64,000 bases of DNA. Source: Pseudoduganella albidiflava (GTDB lineage Bacteria; Pseudomonadota; Gammaproteobacteria; Burkholderiales; Burkholderiaceae_D). The notes beneath the pieces are model-generated. The model saw nothing but the letters and a program-made list of their open reading frames with translations. It had not been told where the DNA came from and ran no database searches. Each line of letters opens with the position of its first letter. Position 1 is the stretch's first letter. The stretch lies in the NCBI RefSeq assembly GCF_004322755.1, contig NZ_CP036401.1:4898001-4962000 (forward strand), written 5' to 3'. Shown piece after piece: positions 26,158-35,235 of the stretch. The position numbers and the translations under genes are program-made.

Positions 26158-27242
26158 CGCGCCTGCACGTCGGCCTGGATGGCCCGGGCCAGGCGCTGCA
26201 CGTCGGCCCCGCTGGCACCGCCATGGTTGACCAGTACCAGCGCCTGCTTCGGGTACACGCCGGCCGCACCCAGCTGTTTTCCCTTCCAGCCGCACTGGTC
26301 GATCAGCCAGCCCGCGGCCAGCTTCACGGTGCCATCCTCTTGCCGGTGGTGTACCAGCGCGGGGTGGCGCTCCAGCAGGGCGGCGCACTGTTCCGCGCCG
26401 ACCACGGGATTCTTGAAGAAACTGCCGGCATTGCCGATCACGGCCGGGTCCGGCAGCTTGCGGCGCCGGATCGCAATGACCGCATCGGCCACCTGGCGCG
26501 GGGTGGGTTGCGCGCCGCCCTGCCCCGCCGCCGCGTTCGCCTGCTCATTGGCCACCGCATTGGCCACCGCATTGGCCGCTTCCTTGCCCCCCGCATCGGC
26601 CAGCTCATTGGCCAGCTCATTGGCCAGCTCATTGGCCAGCTCGGCATAGCGCAAATTCGGCCGCCACGCGCGCGGCAGCGCGAACGTGACATCGACGATG
26701 ATCAGGCCGCGGCCGGCCTCGTGCTTGAAGATGCTGTCGCGGTAGGCGAAGCGGCAGGCCGGGCCATCCAGCGTGGCCAGCGCGCCGGTGGCGGGATCGA
26801 AGGCCGTGAGGCTGTGGAACACGTCTTTTGTTTCCAGGCCGTAGGCGCCGATGTTCTGGATCGGCGCGGCGCCCACGGTACCGGGAATCAGCGCCAGGTT
26901 TTCCAGGCCGCCGAAGCCCTGCGCCAGCGTCCATTCCACGAACGCGTGCCAGTTTTCGCCAGCCTGCGCGCGCACCAGCACGTGGTCCGCGGTTTCGCCG
27001 ACGACCTCGCGCCCGCTGCTGGCCATGTGCAGTACCAGGCCATCGAAGTCGCCCGTCAGCAGCAGGTTGCTGCCGCCGCCCAGCACCAGCCGGGGCAGCG
27101 CGGCCAGGCGCGGCTCGCCGAGCAGCGCCGCCAGCTGGTCCGCCGCCGTGATGCGCACATAATGCCGGGCGCGCGCATCGATGCCGAAAGTGTTCAGGTG
27201 GCGCAGGGAAAAATCGTGCTGCAGGGTGGGTTCGGAATGCAT
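26118..27242 (-). CDS. murB: UDP-N-acetylenolpyruvoylglucosamine reductase with repeat insertion
   Basis: This FAD enzyme completes UDP-MurNAc synthesis. Seen: HNTFGI-type start ([12 protein letters not shown]), [11 protein letters not shown], the FAD-binding [30 protein letters not shown], the catalytic Ser region [14 protein letters not shown] and the C-terminal EPEPVFV with Glu. At 374 residues it is longer than usual because about 40 residues of Ala/Asn/Glu/Leu repeats (LANE, AVAN units) are inserted between RPNLRYAEL and PTPRQVADA. The start at 27242 gives [13 protein letters not shown]; the frame continues upstream only antisense to yajQ and its neighbour. It is convergent with wspR, with overlapping 3' ends. 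Confidence 0.93.
   Translation of the reverse strand: MHSEPTLQHDFSLRHLNTFGIDARARHYVRITAADQLAALLGEPRLAALPRLVLGGGSNLLLTGDFDGLVLHMASSGREVVGETADHVLVRAQAGENWHAFVEWTLAQGFGGLENLALIPGTVGAAPIQNIGAYGLETKDVFHSLTAFDPATGALATLDGPACRFAYRDSIFKHEAGRGLIIVDVTFALPRAWRPNLRYAELANELANELANELADAGGKEAANAVANAVANEQANAAAGQGGAQPTPRQVADAVIAIRRRKLPDPAVIGNAGSFFKNPVVGAEQCAALLERHPALVHHRQEDGTVKLAAGWLIDQCGWKGKQLGAAGVYPKQALVLVNHGGASGADVQRLARAIQADVQARYGVLLEPEPVFV
26539..26650. repeat. 12-bp tandem repeats inside murB
   Basis: Four copies of CTCATTGGCCAG (26602-26650) and two of CACCGCATTGGC (26554-26577), with degenerate copies around them, encode LANE and AVAN repeats. The unit is a multiple of three, so the murB frame is kept. 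Confidence 0.9.
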
Positions 27243-27387
27243 GGGTGGCTGGCTCGGTTTCTCAAATCTTGCGCGATTATAGAGGGGCACGATAAAAACG
27301 ATCGACCGTTCGCTGCGCGCGTCCGTTAAAATGTCGCAATCTTCGCGCGACGTAGTCGCGAGCAACAAAAATTCGAAAGGAAACATC

Positions 27388-27873
27388 ATGCCATCGTTTG
27401 ACGTCGTCTCCGAAGCGGACATGATCGAGGTACGCAATGCCGTCGACCAGTCCAACAAGGAGATCACCACCCGCTTCGACTTCAAGGGCAGCGACGCACG
27501 CGTGGAACAGAAGGAAAACGACCTGACCGCGTTCGCCGATTCCGATTTCCAGCTGAACCAGGTGAAGGACGTGCTGACCAACAAGCTGGCCAAGCGCAAG
27601 GTCGACGTGCGCTTCCTGGACGAAGGCAAGGTCGAGAAGATCGGCGGCGACAAGGTCAAGCAGGTGATCAAGGTGAAGAACGGCCTCGATACCGAAACGG
27701 CCAAGAAGATCACCAAGGTGATCAAGGAAGCCAAGATGAAGGTACAGGCCAGTATCCAGGGCGAATCGGTGCGCGTCACGGGCGCCAAGCGCGACGACCT
27801 GCAGGCCGCGATGGCGCTGCTGCGCAAGGAAGTGGCCGATACGCCGCTCGAGTTCAACAACTTCCGCGATTGA
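27388..27873 (+). CDS. YajQ family nucleotide-binding protein
   Basis: The 161-residue protein has the YajQ fold signature [31 protein letters not shown] and the C-terminal [14 protein letters not shown] end ([10 protein letters not shown]). YajQ proteins bind nucleic acid or cyclic di-GMP in some bacteria, which would fit the wsp system here, but binding is not visible in sequence. The ATG at 27388 follows a good GAAAGGAA; the open frame's earlier start at 27331 lacks family similarity. Confidence 0.93.
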   Translation: MPSFDVVSEADMIEVRNAVDQSNKEITTRFDFKGSDARVEQKENDLTAFADSDFQLNQVKDVLTNKLAKRKVDVRFLDEGKVEKIGGDKVKQVIKVKNGLDTETAKKITKVIKEAKMKVQASIQGESVRVTGAKRDDLQAAMALLRKEVADTPLEFNNFRD

Positions 27874-27906
27874 CGCGGCGCCTGCCGGCAGTCCCTGAGG
27901 AAAGCA

Positions 27907-29178
27907 ATGAAACGTGTCGATGATTTTCGCCTGCGGTTCGGCGACAAAGAGTATGTACCCATCATGATCGGCGGCATGGGCGTGGACATTTCCACGGCCG
28001 GGCTGGCGCTGGAGGCTGCCCGCCTGGGCGGCATCGGTCATATTTCCGATGCGATGGTCGAAGACGTTTCCGACCGCCGCTTCGATACCAGCTTCGTCAA
28101 GGAAAAGACCAAGCTGTACAAGTTCAACATCAATAACATGGACAAGGCGGTGGTGCAGTTCGACCTGGAACGCCTGGCCGAAGCGCAGCGCCTGCACATC
28201 GGCAGGACCATGGAAGCGAAGAAGGGTCCCGGCCTGATCTTTGTGAACTGCATGGAAAAGCTGACGATGAACGGGCCGCGCGAAACGCTGCGCGTGCGCC
28301 TGAACGCGGCGCTGGACGCCGGCATCGATGGCATCACGCTGTCCGCCGGCCTGCACTTCAATTCGTTCGGCCTGATGGCGGATCACCCGCGCTTCCGCGA
28401 AGCCAAGCTGGGCATCATCGTATCGTCGGTGCGCGCGCTGCAGATCTTCCTGCGCAAGAACGCCAAACTGGACCGCCTGCCCGATTTCGTCATCGTCGAA
28501 GGCCCGCTGGCCGGCGGCCACCTCGGCTTCGGCCTGGAAGACTGGCAGGACTACGACCTGCACACCATCACCGCCGAGGTGCTGGCGTACCTGAAGGGCG
28601 AGAACCTGGAGATCCCCGTGATCGCCGCCGGCGGCATCTTCACCGGCAGCGACGCCGTGTCGTTCCTCGAGATGGGCGCGGCCGGCGTGCAGGTGGCCAC
28701 GCGCTTCACCATCACCAAGGAATGCGGCCTGCCGGACAAGGTGAAGCAGGAATACGCCAAGGCTTCCGAGGAAGACGTGATCGTCAACGGCGTCTCCCCT
28801 ACCGGCTACCCGATGCGCATGCTGCGCAACACGCCGGCGATCGGCGCCAACACGCGCCCGGGCTGCGAATCCTACGGCTATCTGCTGGACGCCAACGGCA
28901 ACTGCTCGTACATCAATTCGTACAACCGCGAAGTGATGGCCAACGGCGGCAGCGACAAGGGCGTGAAGGTGATGGACAAGACCTGCCTGTGCACGCACAT
29001 GCGCAACTTCAATTGCTGGACTTGCGGCCACTACACGTACCGGCTGAAGGACACCACGCACAAGCTGGCCAATGGCGACTACCAGCTGCTCACCGCCGAA
29101 CACGTGTTCCGCGACTACCAGTTCAGCACCGACAACGCCATCGCGCTGCCGGAACGCGAGGAAGCCCAGGCGGCGTAA
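27907..29178 (+). CDS. nitronate monooxygenase-like FMN protein with cysteine-rich tail
   Basis: The 423-residue protein resembles the NPD/2-nitropropane dioxygenase TIM-barrel group. Seen: [30 protein letters not shown] at the N-terminus, [12 protein letters not shown] (FMN phosphate region) and [27 protein letters not shown]. It is longer than typical members (about 320-360). The C-terminal part adds [18 protein letters not shown], with four cysteines within 15 residues plus an upstream CSYINSY, suggesting a metal or iron-sulfur site. It lies 33 bp after yajQ, likely in one transcript. The true substrate is unknown. Confidence 0.85.
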   Translation: MKRVDDFRLRFGDKEYVPIMIGGMGVDISTAGLALEAARLGGIGHISDAMVEDVSDRRFDTSFVKEKTKLYKFNINNMDKAVVQFDLERLAEAQRLHIGRTMEAKKGPGLIFVNCMEKLTMNGPRETLRVRLNAALDAGIDGITLSAGLHFNSFGLMADHPRFREAKLGIIVSSVRALQIFLRKNAKLDRLPDFVIVEGPLAGGHLGFGLEDWQDYDLHTITAEVLAYLKGENLEIPVIAAGGIFTGSDAVSFLEMGAAGVQVATRFTITKECGLPDKVKQEYAKASEEDVIVNGVSPTGYPMRMLRNTPAIGANTRPGCESYGYLLDANGNCSYINSYNREVMANGGSDKGVKVMDKTCLCTHMRNFNCWTCGHYTYRLKDTTHKLANGDYQLLTAEHVFRDYQFSTDNAIALPEREEAQAA

Positions 29179-29201
29179 GCTGTTTTTCCCGCTGGTCGAG
29201 A

Positions 29202-29230
29202 CGGCGCGGTCCGCGAGGTCCGCGCCGTTT
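29202..29230 (+). terminator. terminator after the nitronate monooxygenase-like gene, disrupted by an IS
   Basis: Stem CGGCGCGG / CCGCGCCG is followed by TTT. The T-tract is cut short because the IS1595 element's target duplication TTTCAGTT begins there (29228). Confidence 0.8.
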
Positions 29231-29235
29231 CAGTT
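29228..29235. repeat. left copy of 8-bp target-site duplication
   Basis: TTTCAGTT here and at 30357-30364 flanks the IS element exactly. Confidence 0.93.
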
Positions 29236-30356
29236 GGCGCTGTTCGCGTTGGATGGCATTGCCGTTGAGCACGGAACTTTCTTGCATGCCGAGCGCGACA
29301 AAGAGCCAACGATCCTAGGTTGGCGCCACAGCAATGTGCAACCATTGCCGCGGTGTCGTCAGCACGTCGGCATCGAGCACACATCGCCAGCCGGTGTAAT
29401 TTTCCAGGTAGCGGCTGGCAACACCATTGAATCGCCGCAGCCAGGTCTTGAAGCGGCCATGCCATCCATTGACACCCTGGATATGGAGTGCGCCGCGTGC
29501 ACGGATGCCGGCACGCACGTTGATCGCTTCGTGCGTGATGCCGGCCTGCTTCGCAAATGCCTGGTACGCCTTGGCGGCATCGGTCACGAGCAGCACGTCG
29601 GGCGCCAGCACAGGCTTCAGGTGTTTCACCAGCTGGCTGGCGCTCACCGGGCCGCGACCCGTGACGAAGTCACAGGTTTGCCGGTTGCGGTCGCGGGCAA
29701 CGAGGATGCAGTCCAGCTCGTTGCTGATGCCGCGCCGGCTGGCTTTGCCGCCGCGTTTGCGGGGCGGACGGTCCAGGTGGCGCGAGCCTTTTTGTGATTC
29801 CAGAAGGTAGGTCTCGTCGGCCTCAACGATGCCAGACAACTGCGGACGGGGCGCCCGGAGCAACGCGGCGATAAACCGGTGACGCCATCGAAAGCTGGTC
29901 GACTTGGCCACCGCGACGCGCATGGCTGCAGACCGCACGGGAGTCGACTCGATCAGGCATTGCAGGTATTGCAGCCACTTGTCGCGCAGGCGCAGACGGG
30001 CAAGCGGTGTGCCGGTCAGGGCATTGAAGCTGCGCCGGCATGTTACGCAGCGATAGCGCTGCAAGCCACTGGCCTGTCCGCAACGGTGAGACTTCTCGCA
30101 GCCGCAATGGGGACATTGCGGTTTTCCGGCGGCTTCCTCGATCAGGCGAAGGCACTGCCCTGGTTGCTCGACGCTGGCCACGAAGCGCTGCAGCAACGCG
30201 ACCTGGTCTTCTGAAAGCTGTCGCTGGATCAACGCTTCGATCAATACCTGAACATCCGCTGCGCCCATGTCGCCTCCTGATATACATGAAGTATCTCAAC
30301 ATGAGATAAGACAATGATTCCGACGGGAAGTTCCCCCAACTAGCGCGAACAGCGCC
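29236..30356 (-). mobile_element. complete IS1595-family insertion sequence (1,121 bp)
   Basis: The ends are inverted repeats beginning GGCGCTGTTCGCG at 29236 and, inverted, at 30356; the repeats diverge after about 18 bp. An 8-bp duplication TTTCAGTT lies immediately outside both ends, the size typical for IS1595. One intact transposase gene lies inside on the minus strand. Perfect target duplication and an unbroken transposase suggest a recent insertion. The target is the T-run of the upstream gene's terminator. Confidence 0.93.
29315..30268 (-). CDS. IS1595 family transposase (ISXO2-like)
   Basis: The 317-residue transposase has an N-terminal zinc ribbon CPHCGCEKSHRCGQASG...YRCVTCRRSF (residues about 52-82). 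The DDE-type catalytic domain has IVEADETYLL and LLVTDAAKAYQAF, then the family ending NGWHGRFKTWLRRFNGVASRYLENY. Length fits the family and no frameshift is seen. The ATG at 30268 lies 88 bp inside the right IS end; the promoter is presumably within that end. Confidence 0.93.
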   Translation of the reverse strand: MGAADVQVLIEALIQRQLSEDQVALLQRFVASVEQPGQCLRLIEEAAGKPQCPHCGCEKSHRCGQASGLQRYRCVTCRRSFNALTGTPLARLRLRDKWLQYLQCLIESTPVRSAAMRVAVAKSTSFRWRHRFIAALLRAPRPQLSGIVEADETYLLESQKGSRHLDRPPRKRGGKASRRGISNELDCILVARDRNRQTCDFVTGRGPVSASQLVKHLKPVLAPDVLLVTDAAKAYQAFAKQAGITHEAINVRAGIRARGALHIQGVNGWHGRFKTWLRRFNGVASRYLENYTGWRCVLDADVLTTPRQWLHIAVAPT

Positions 30357-30364
30357 TTTCAGTT
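30357..30364. repeat. right copy of 8-bp target-site duplication
   Basis: TTTCAGTT matches 29228-29235. Confidence 0.93.
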
Positions 30365-30468
30365 CTTACGTCCTGTAACAAGCTGGCGGACAAATCGCGA
30401 CACTTCGCGGTAATTTTCACGACACTCGCTGCCTAGAATGGGCTGTTCCATCACGACAGGAACACTCC

Positions 30469-31878
30469 ATGCTCCCTCCCCTCCCGCGCCGGCGCGCCAT
30501 GTTGTCCATGTTCGCCGTGGCGCTGCTGGCCGCGTGCGGCGGCGGTTCTTCCGAACCCGGGCCGCGCCAGGGCGATCAACCGCCGCCGCCTCCACCACCG
30601 CCCCCACCGCCACCCGTGCCGGTGCAGTACGCACTCTCCGGCGCTGCCATCGTCAAGGTCCGTGCGGCCGGTGGCGCGTGGGCGGCGCTGGCCGAAACCC
30701 AGAAGGTGGAAACGCAGACCCGGCCTGAACGCCGCCTGCTGTTCGCCCAGGGCTCGGGCACGCCGGCCACCTATACGCCGCCGGCCGGCTGGTCGCTGCT
30801 CGACTTCACCCAGCACCCTTCGCTGGAGGTGTCGGCGATCCTGGGCACCGATACCGAAGCGCGCCTGCTGCGCTTCGACAGCCGCGGCACCCTGCTGCGC
30901 GAGCAGGCGTTCGCCGACCCCGCGGTGCGGCACGATGCGTACATGGACGACCCGATCTACGTGCGCGATCCGGACGCGATGCTGCCTTACGTGACACGCG
31001 ACGCGGCACGCCTGGCATCGCTCGGCGAAGAGGCCGTGCTCGCGCTGCGCACCGGCAAGGACGCGGTAGTGGCCTACCGGTTCGGCTACGGCCCGGCCGG
31101 CTTCACCCAGCGCTGGCGCACGCTGGTGGAACCGGGCGTGCAGCTCGGCCTGAGCGCGATCATTGGCGGCGGCTTCGATCCGTTCCAGTCGCTGTCCAAT
31201 CCGGCCCATGTCCGGCTGGACGTGAGCGCGACCGGGCGCATCGCCATCGCGGTACAGAGCGACCGGAGCAACCTGATCGACGGCCACGCGCGCCACTTCC
31301 ATGAAACGCTGCCGGCCGGGATGGCGTATGGCCTGTTCGTCACCGAACTCGATGCGGCGGGCACGCGCCTCGGCACGCGCGTGGTGCCGATGGCGGTGCG
31401 CCCGGAAGTGCACGGCGTGCGCTGGGTCGGCGACACGGTGGCGGTGACCGGCCGGCAGCGCACGTCGACGCCGGCCGACCATGCCGGCTGGGATGCATAT
31501 GTCGCCTTGCTCGAGCCCGGCCAGGCACCGCGCGTACAACTGGTCGACGTGGACCGCTGCGACATCGTGTTCGACCTGCTGCCGCTGGCGGACGGACGCA
31601 TGCTGGCGGCAGGCACCACGGGTTATACGCAGAATCCGGGCGGCGCGAGCATTTCGGAAACGTCGCAGCCGCTGCTGGCCGTGCTCGATGCGAATGGCGC
31701 CGTGCAGCAGCGCCTGCCCTTCACCGCGGGCGCCCGCCAGAACCAGGTGCGCTCGCTGGCGGCGTGGAACGGCGGCTGGCTGGCCGGCGGCCTGGTCAAC
31801 GGCCCCGGCACCCACTCGGGCGATGGCGATCCGGCGCTGATCTTCGCCGATGGCTACGTGCGCGAAGGGAAGCTGTAG
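30469..31878 (+). CDS. lipoprotein with polyproline stalk, unknown function
   Basis: The 469-residue protein has a basic N-terminus, hydrophobic segment and lipobox LLAAC with lipidated Cys23, so it is probably anchored in the outer membrane. A Ser/Gly/Pro linker with 12 consecutive prolines (about residues 38-49) follows. The remaining 400 residues contain repeated beta-strand-like stretches ending in (V/A)xxLDAxG or RFDSRGTLLRE patterns, suggesting a beta-propeller-like domain. I do not recognise a named family. The ATG at 30469 follows an AGGAAC ribosome site. It stands alone, with the IS1595 element upstream and a convergent gene downstream. Confidence 0.75.
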   Translation: MLPPLPRRRAMLSMFAVALLAACGGGSSEPGPRQGDQPPPPPPPPPPPPVPVQYALSGAAIVKVRAAGGAWAALAETQKVETQTRPERRLLFAQGSGTPATYTPPAGWSLLDFTQHPSLEVSAILGTDTEARLLRFDSRGTLLREQAFADPAVRHDAYMDDPIYVRDPDAMLPYVTRDAARLASLGEEAVLALRTGKDAVVAYRFGYGPAGFTQRWRTLVEPGVQLGLSAIIGGGFDPFQSLSNPAHVRLDVSATGRIAIAVQSDRSNLIDGHARHFHETLPAGMAYGLFVTELDAAGTRLGTRVVPMAVRPEVHGVRWVGDTVAVTGRQRTSTPADHAGWDAYVALLEPGQAPRVQLVDVDRCDIVFDLLPLADGRMLAAGTTGYTQNPGGASISETSQPLLAVLDANGAVQQRLPFTAGARQNQVRSLAAWNGGWLAGGLVNGPGTHSGDGDPALIFADGYVREGKL

Positions 31879-31899
31879 CGGCGCGGGAGGCCGGGCGGT

Positions 31900-33351
31900 T
31901 CAGCCCGAAACCGGCGCGCCGGGATACAGGCGCGCCAGCACCTGCCGGGCGATCGCGACCAGCAATGCCGTGGCAGCGGTGATGTCCGGCTCCTCCTGTT
32001 CGCGCAGGGCACGCCACAGGCCGGCCACCTCGCTCTCGCGCAGCGCCACGGCCTGTTCCACCTCGTCCTGCCAGAACGCCGGCGCCTCGCTTTCGACGAA
32101 GTTGCCGCGCCCGCGCCCGAAGTGCGCCACGGCCAGGTAGCGCAGCACGTTGGTGACCAGCAGCGTGCGCAGGAAGTCGTCGGACAGCGCGATCGATGGC
32201 GTGTTGCGGTCGGTGCCGGCATTGAAGCCCCAGGCGGCGCCGGCGAACGTGAGCGCGCCGATCACGCCGCCCAGCAGCGCGCCCGTGCCCAGCGTGAGGC
32301 CGCCGGCGGCCAGGTCGGCGGACAGGCCGGTCGCGGCGCCGGACACGATCGCCCCCAGCAGCGCGGCCTGGCCCTTTTCGACGGGCGCCTTGACGACGAA
32401 GTTGTTGCTGACGCGGGCATTGATCGTGGTGGCCGCGCTGGCATCGAGCCGGTGCAGCGACAGCAGGCCCACGGTGGCCTGGCCGATGCCCAGGTTGAGG
32501 CGCGCCACCAGCGTGTTCATGGCCCGTTCCTGCCGCTTGCGGTCATCGCCCTTGCCGATGCCGACCAGCTTGAGGGCGGAACCGAGCATGCTCTTGTCGG
32601 CCGTTTCGACCAGCTGGCGGTCGCGCGCCGCATCGTGCAGCTGCTGCGCGAGCACGGCCATCGACTGGTGGAAGCGCTGCGCATTCTGCGCTTCCCAGGC
32701 GGCCAGCAGGCGGCCGTGCGCGGGCCGCTTCTCCTCCGGCACGAGCCGGCCCAGCGCTTCGTAGAACACGTGCTCGTGCACCCAGCAGCGGGCAAACGCA
32801 TCGAGCGCCAGCACATCGCGCACCGCGCCGTACTGGCGCATGTGCTCGCGCCAGCGCAGCTGTTCGGCCGCCTCTTCCGGTGCCGGCCGCGGTGGCCCCA
32901 TCTGGTTGAGCAAGACCAGCACCGGCTTGTCCAGCCACTCGAGGATGCGCATTTCCGATGGCAGGTAGCCGGCATCCTCGGGCCGCTCGGCGGAGTTGAC
33001 CAGGTACAGCACGATGTCGGCGTCGTCGCGCGCGGCGCGCAGCGCCTGCTGGCTGAGCCAGAACGGCCGGTCCCGGTAGCGGTCGATCACTTCGCGCAGG
33101 AACCAGCCGATCGGGTTGCCGGCCATCGCCAGGCGCTTCATCAGCCGCACCGAGTCGCCGAAGCCGGGCGTATCCCACAGCACCAGGCGATCGCCTCCTT
33201 CGGTGGCCTGCAGGGTGTGCGCTTCGTTCAGCACCGTCACATGCGCCGCATCGCGCACTTCGCCCACGTCCATGCCCAGCAGCGTACGGGCCAGCGTGGT
33301 CTTGCCATTGTTCGTATGCGAGATCAGGGCCAGCTGGATCGTCGTGCTCAT
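31900..33351 (-). CDS. DUF3482 family GTPase
   Basis: The 483-residue protein has a GTPase-like N-terminal domain: nucleotide loop SHTNNGKTTLARTLL at about residues 11-25, G3 LWDTPGFGDS near 58-67 and a G4-like LLNQMG near 147-152 (degenerate against NKxD). A helical middle follows, then a Gly/Ala-rich hydrophobic segment (ATGLSADLAAGGLTLGTG...GALTFAGAAWG, about 345-385) that could insert in membrane. This matches the DUF3482 family seen next to DUF2868 genes. It overlaps the upstream gene by 4 bp, so the two are translated as a pair. The cellular role is unknown; membrane remodelling is a guess from domain shape. Confidence 0.85.
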   Translation of the reverse strand: MSTTIQLALISHTNNGKTTLARTLLGMDVGEVRDAAHVTVLNEAHTLQATEGGDRLVLWDTPGFGDSVRLMKRLAMAGNPIGWFLREVIDRYRDRPFWLSQQALRAARDDADIVLYLVNSAERPEDAGYLPSEMRILEWLDKPVLVLLNQMGPPRPAPEEAAEQLRWREHMRQYGAVRDVLALDAFARCWVHEHVFYEALGRLVPEEKRPAHGRLLAAWEAQNAQRFHQSMAVLAQQLHDAARDRQLVETADKSMLGSALKLVGIGKGDDRKRQERAMNTLVARLNLGIGQATVGLLSLHRLDASAATTINARVSNNFVVKAPVEKGQAALLGAIVSGAATGLSADLAAGGLTLGTGALLGGVIGALTFAGAAWGFNAGTDRNTPSIALSDDFLRTLLVTNVLRYLAVAHFGRGRGNFVESEAPAFWQDEVEQAVALRESEVAGLWRALREQEEPDITAATALLVAIARQVLARLYPGAPVSG

Positions 33352-34796
33352 GCGCCCTCCCCCTTGGCCGGCGCCGGCGGCGCAAGCAGGTTGACGATGG
33401 TGGGCTCGGCGCCGTGGAACACGCAGAACTCGCGCCACAGTTCCACCCGGTCGCGCACGCGTTGCGGATCGGGCGTGCGGCTGCTGAAGGCGGATTCGTC
33501 GAGCAGCACGACGACCCGCTGCGCCAGCGTCCCCGCGGCCTGGGCGATGAACGCCCCATGGGCTTCCTTCTCGGGCGTGGCGGCCAGGCTGAACAGCAGG
33601 GCCGTCGACGTGACGCCGGGATCGCGGGGGTGATCGATAGTGCGCAGGATGGCCGCGGGGTCGGCACCGTAGGCAACCGGTGGCAGCAGGCGCACGCGGG
33701 CGCGCTCGCCCAGCAGCTGCGCCGCCACCGCTTCCAGGCCGCGGCTGCGCGCTTCGTCCACCGTGAAGCTGTAAGGCAGCACGCGCAGCATGCCCGCCTC
33801 GCCGCCGGCGGCATCGTTCAACTGGCGGAAATAGGGCTGGTCGAGATCGAGCGGGAAGCGGCGCTTCAGCATCGCCGCCCTGGCGGCCGCGAACCCGGCA
33901 AACACGAGACGGGGCAGGACGACCAGCAGCAGCAAGGTCGCGGCATACAGGTGCACCCAGCGGGCGCCATCCACCGCCGCGGCAGGCCTGCCCGCCGCGA
34001 AATGCAGCGCCTGCACATCGGCCAGCGTGAAACCCTGCAGGCCGAACACGGTGATCGCCGGCCAGAACAGGATCGCCAGCACGTCATGGACCTGTGCGGC
34101 GTTCAGGAACGTGCTTTCCCAGCCGGCGCCGTATTGCGACAGCATGCCGCGCGCATACAGCGATGCCAGCGCCCCCACGGCGAACAGCGCGGCGGAGAGG
34201 TGCATCGTGCGCGACAGGCGCGCTCCGTTCAGGCGCGCGCTCAGCAGCGCCCAGTCGGCCATGAACGCGTACAGGCCGGACGACAGCGCGTGGGGCATCT
34301 TGCGCGGCATCGCGCCCTTGCCCACCGACAGGTGGCGAATCCATGCGGCACGCACGCGCGTGGTACCGGCCTTTGGTATGCACAGCCACACCAGCATCAC
34401 CAGGTACACGAGCAGGTTCCAGCCGACGATCGCCAGCAGCGGTGCGGACAGCAGGTCGACCCGGTGCGGATCGGTGATCCGGTCCAGCGCTCCGCCGAGC
34501 ACCAGGGCCAGCAAGGGCAGCAGCCAGGCGGTGGCGTGCAGGCCGGGCGCGCGCTTCGCGAACGCGGCGAACGCCGGATGGCGCTGGGACAGCTTCTTGA
34601 TGACCTGTTCGGAACGCTGCTGCAGGAAATGCTCGGAGGTGGCCGGTCCTTTGGTTTCCGACGCCTGCCACTGGGCCAGTTCGCGGGCGGTGCGGTTGGC
34701 ATAGCGGCGATCGTCGTCGCTGAGGATTTCGCGCTTCTGGTCGGTGGTCTCGATCGCGCGCACCAGGACCACGCTGCGAGCCAGCTCTTCGTTCAT
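33348..34796 (-). CDS. DUF2868 family membrane protein
   Basis: The 482-residue membrane protein has a soluble N-terminal 100 residues (ARSVVLVRAIETTDQ, AQWQASETKGPATSEHFLQQRSEQ). At least four to five membrane segments lie at about 97-112, 128-146, 185-205, 230-250 and 272-300. A C-terminal cytoplasmic domain follows with repeated Leu/Val-rich strands. It is the usual partner of DUF3482 GTPases and comes first in this two-gene operon. No enzymatic motif is visible. The ATG at 34796 lies in a normal family position. Confidence 0.85.
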   Translation of the reverse strand: MNEELARSVVLVRAIETTDQKREILSDDDRRYANRTARELAQWQASETKGPATSEHFLQQRSEQVIKKLSQRHPAFAAFAKRAPGLHATAWLLPLLALVLGGALDRITDPHRVDLLSAPLLAIVGWNLLVYLVMLVWLCIPKAGTTRVRAAWIRHLSVGKGAMPRKMPHALSSGLYAFMADWALLSARLNGARLSRTMHLSAALFAVGALASLYARGMLSQYGAGWESTFLNAAQVHDVLAILFWPAITVFGLQGFTLADVQALHFAAGRPAAAVDGARWVHLYAATLLLLVVLPRLVFAGFAAARAAMLKRRFPLDLDQPYFRQLNDAAGGEAGMLRVLPYSFTVDEARSRGLEAVAAQLLGERARVRLLPPVAYGADPAAILRTIDHPRDPGVTSTALLFSLAATPEKEAHGAFIAQAAGTLAQRVVVLLDESAFSSRTPDPQRVRDRVELWREFCVFHGAEPTIVNLLAPPAPAKGEGA

Positions 34797-34996
34797 GGGC
34801 TTCCTCTATTGTTGAATCCGGATTGTAACGCTCCGGGCGCGCGGCAACCGTTCAGGTACCCGCAGGCGCTTGAACGCGAAGAAATCTTAGCCGCTTTGAC
34901 GCGGCGATGGGATCCTGTCTGCTCTGGATGGCGGCGCCATGGGCAGGACGCTGGCGCCGGTCTGCGAGGACGGTGGCGATGGTGCGCGCGTCAGGC

Positions 34997-35076
34997 GGCC
35001 GCCATCGTTACTGGCCGTCATCGTTATTGGCCGCCATCGTTATTGGCCGCCATCGTTATTGGGCGTCATCGTTACT
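34997..35076. repeat. five 16-bp tandem repeats
   Basis: Five contiguous units of GGCCGCCATCGTTATT with one to three differences each lie in the space upstream of the DUF2868 gene (34797-35235). Otherwise I see no gene in that gap. Confidence 0.9.
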
Positions 35077-35235
35077 GCTTTGCGCCGCATGCGCCGGGCG
35101 TGGCGGGGCCCGGCCAGGTCTGCCGACCGGGGCCGGGCTGGAGCGGACCATGCGCGGCGTAGTACTGGCACAGATTCACTGGCACAGGTTCGGCCGATGG
35201 GCCGGTGCCAGCGCACACCGCGCACGGGGCCCTGG

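Noticed and set aside
27243..28034. Upstream extension of the murB frame
   Set aside because: It is antisense to yajQ and the nitronate monooxygenase-like gene and shows no MurB similarity; the ATG at 27242 fits the family.
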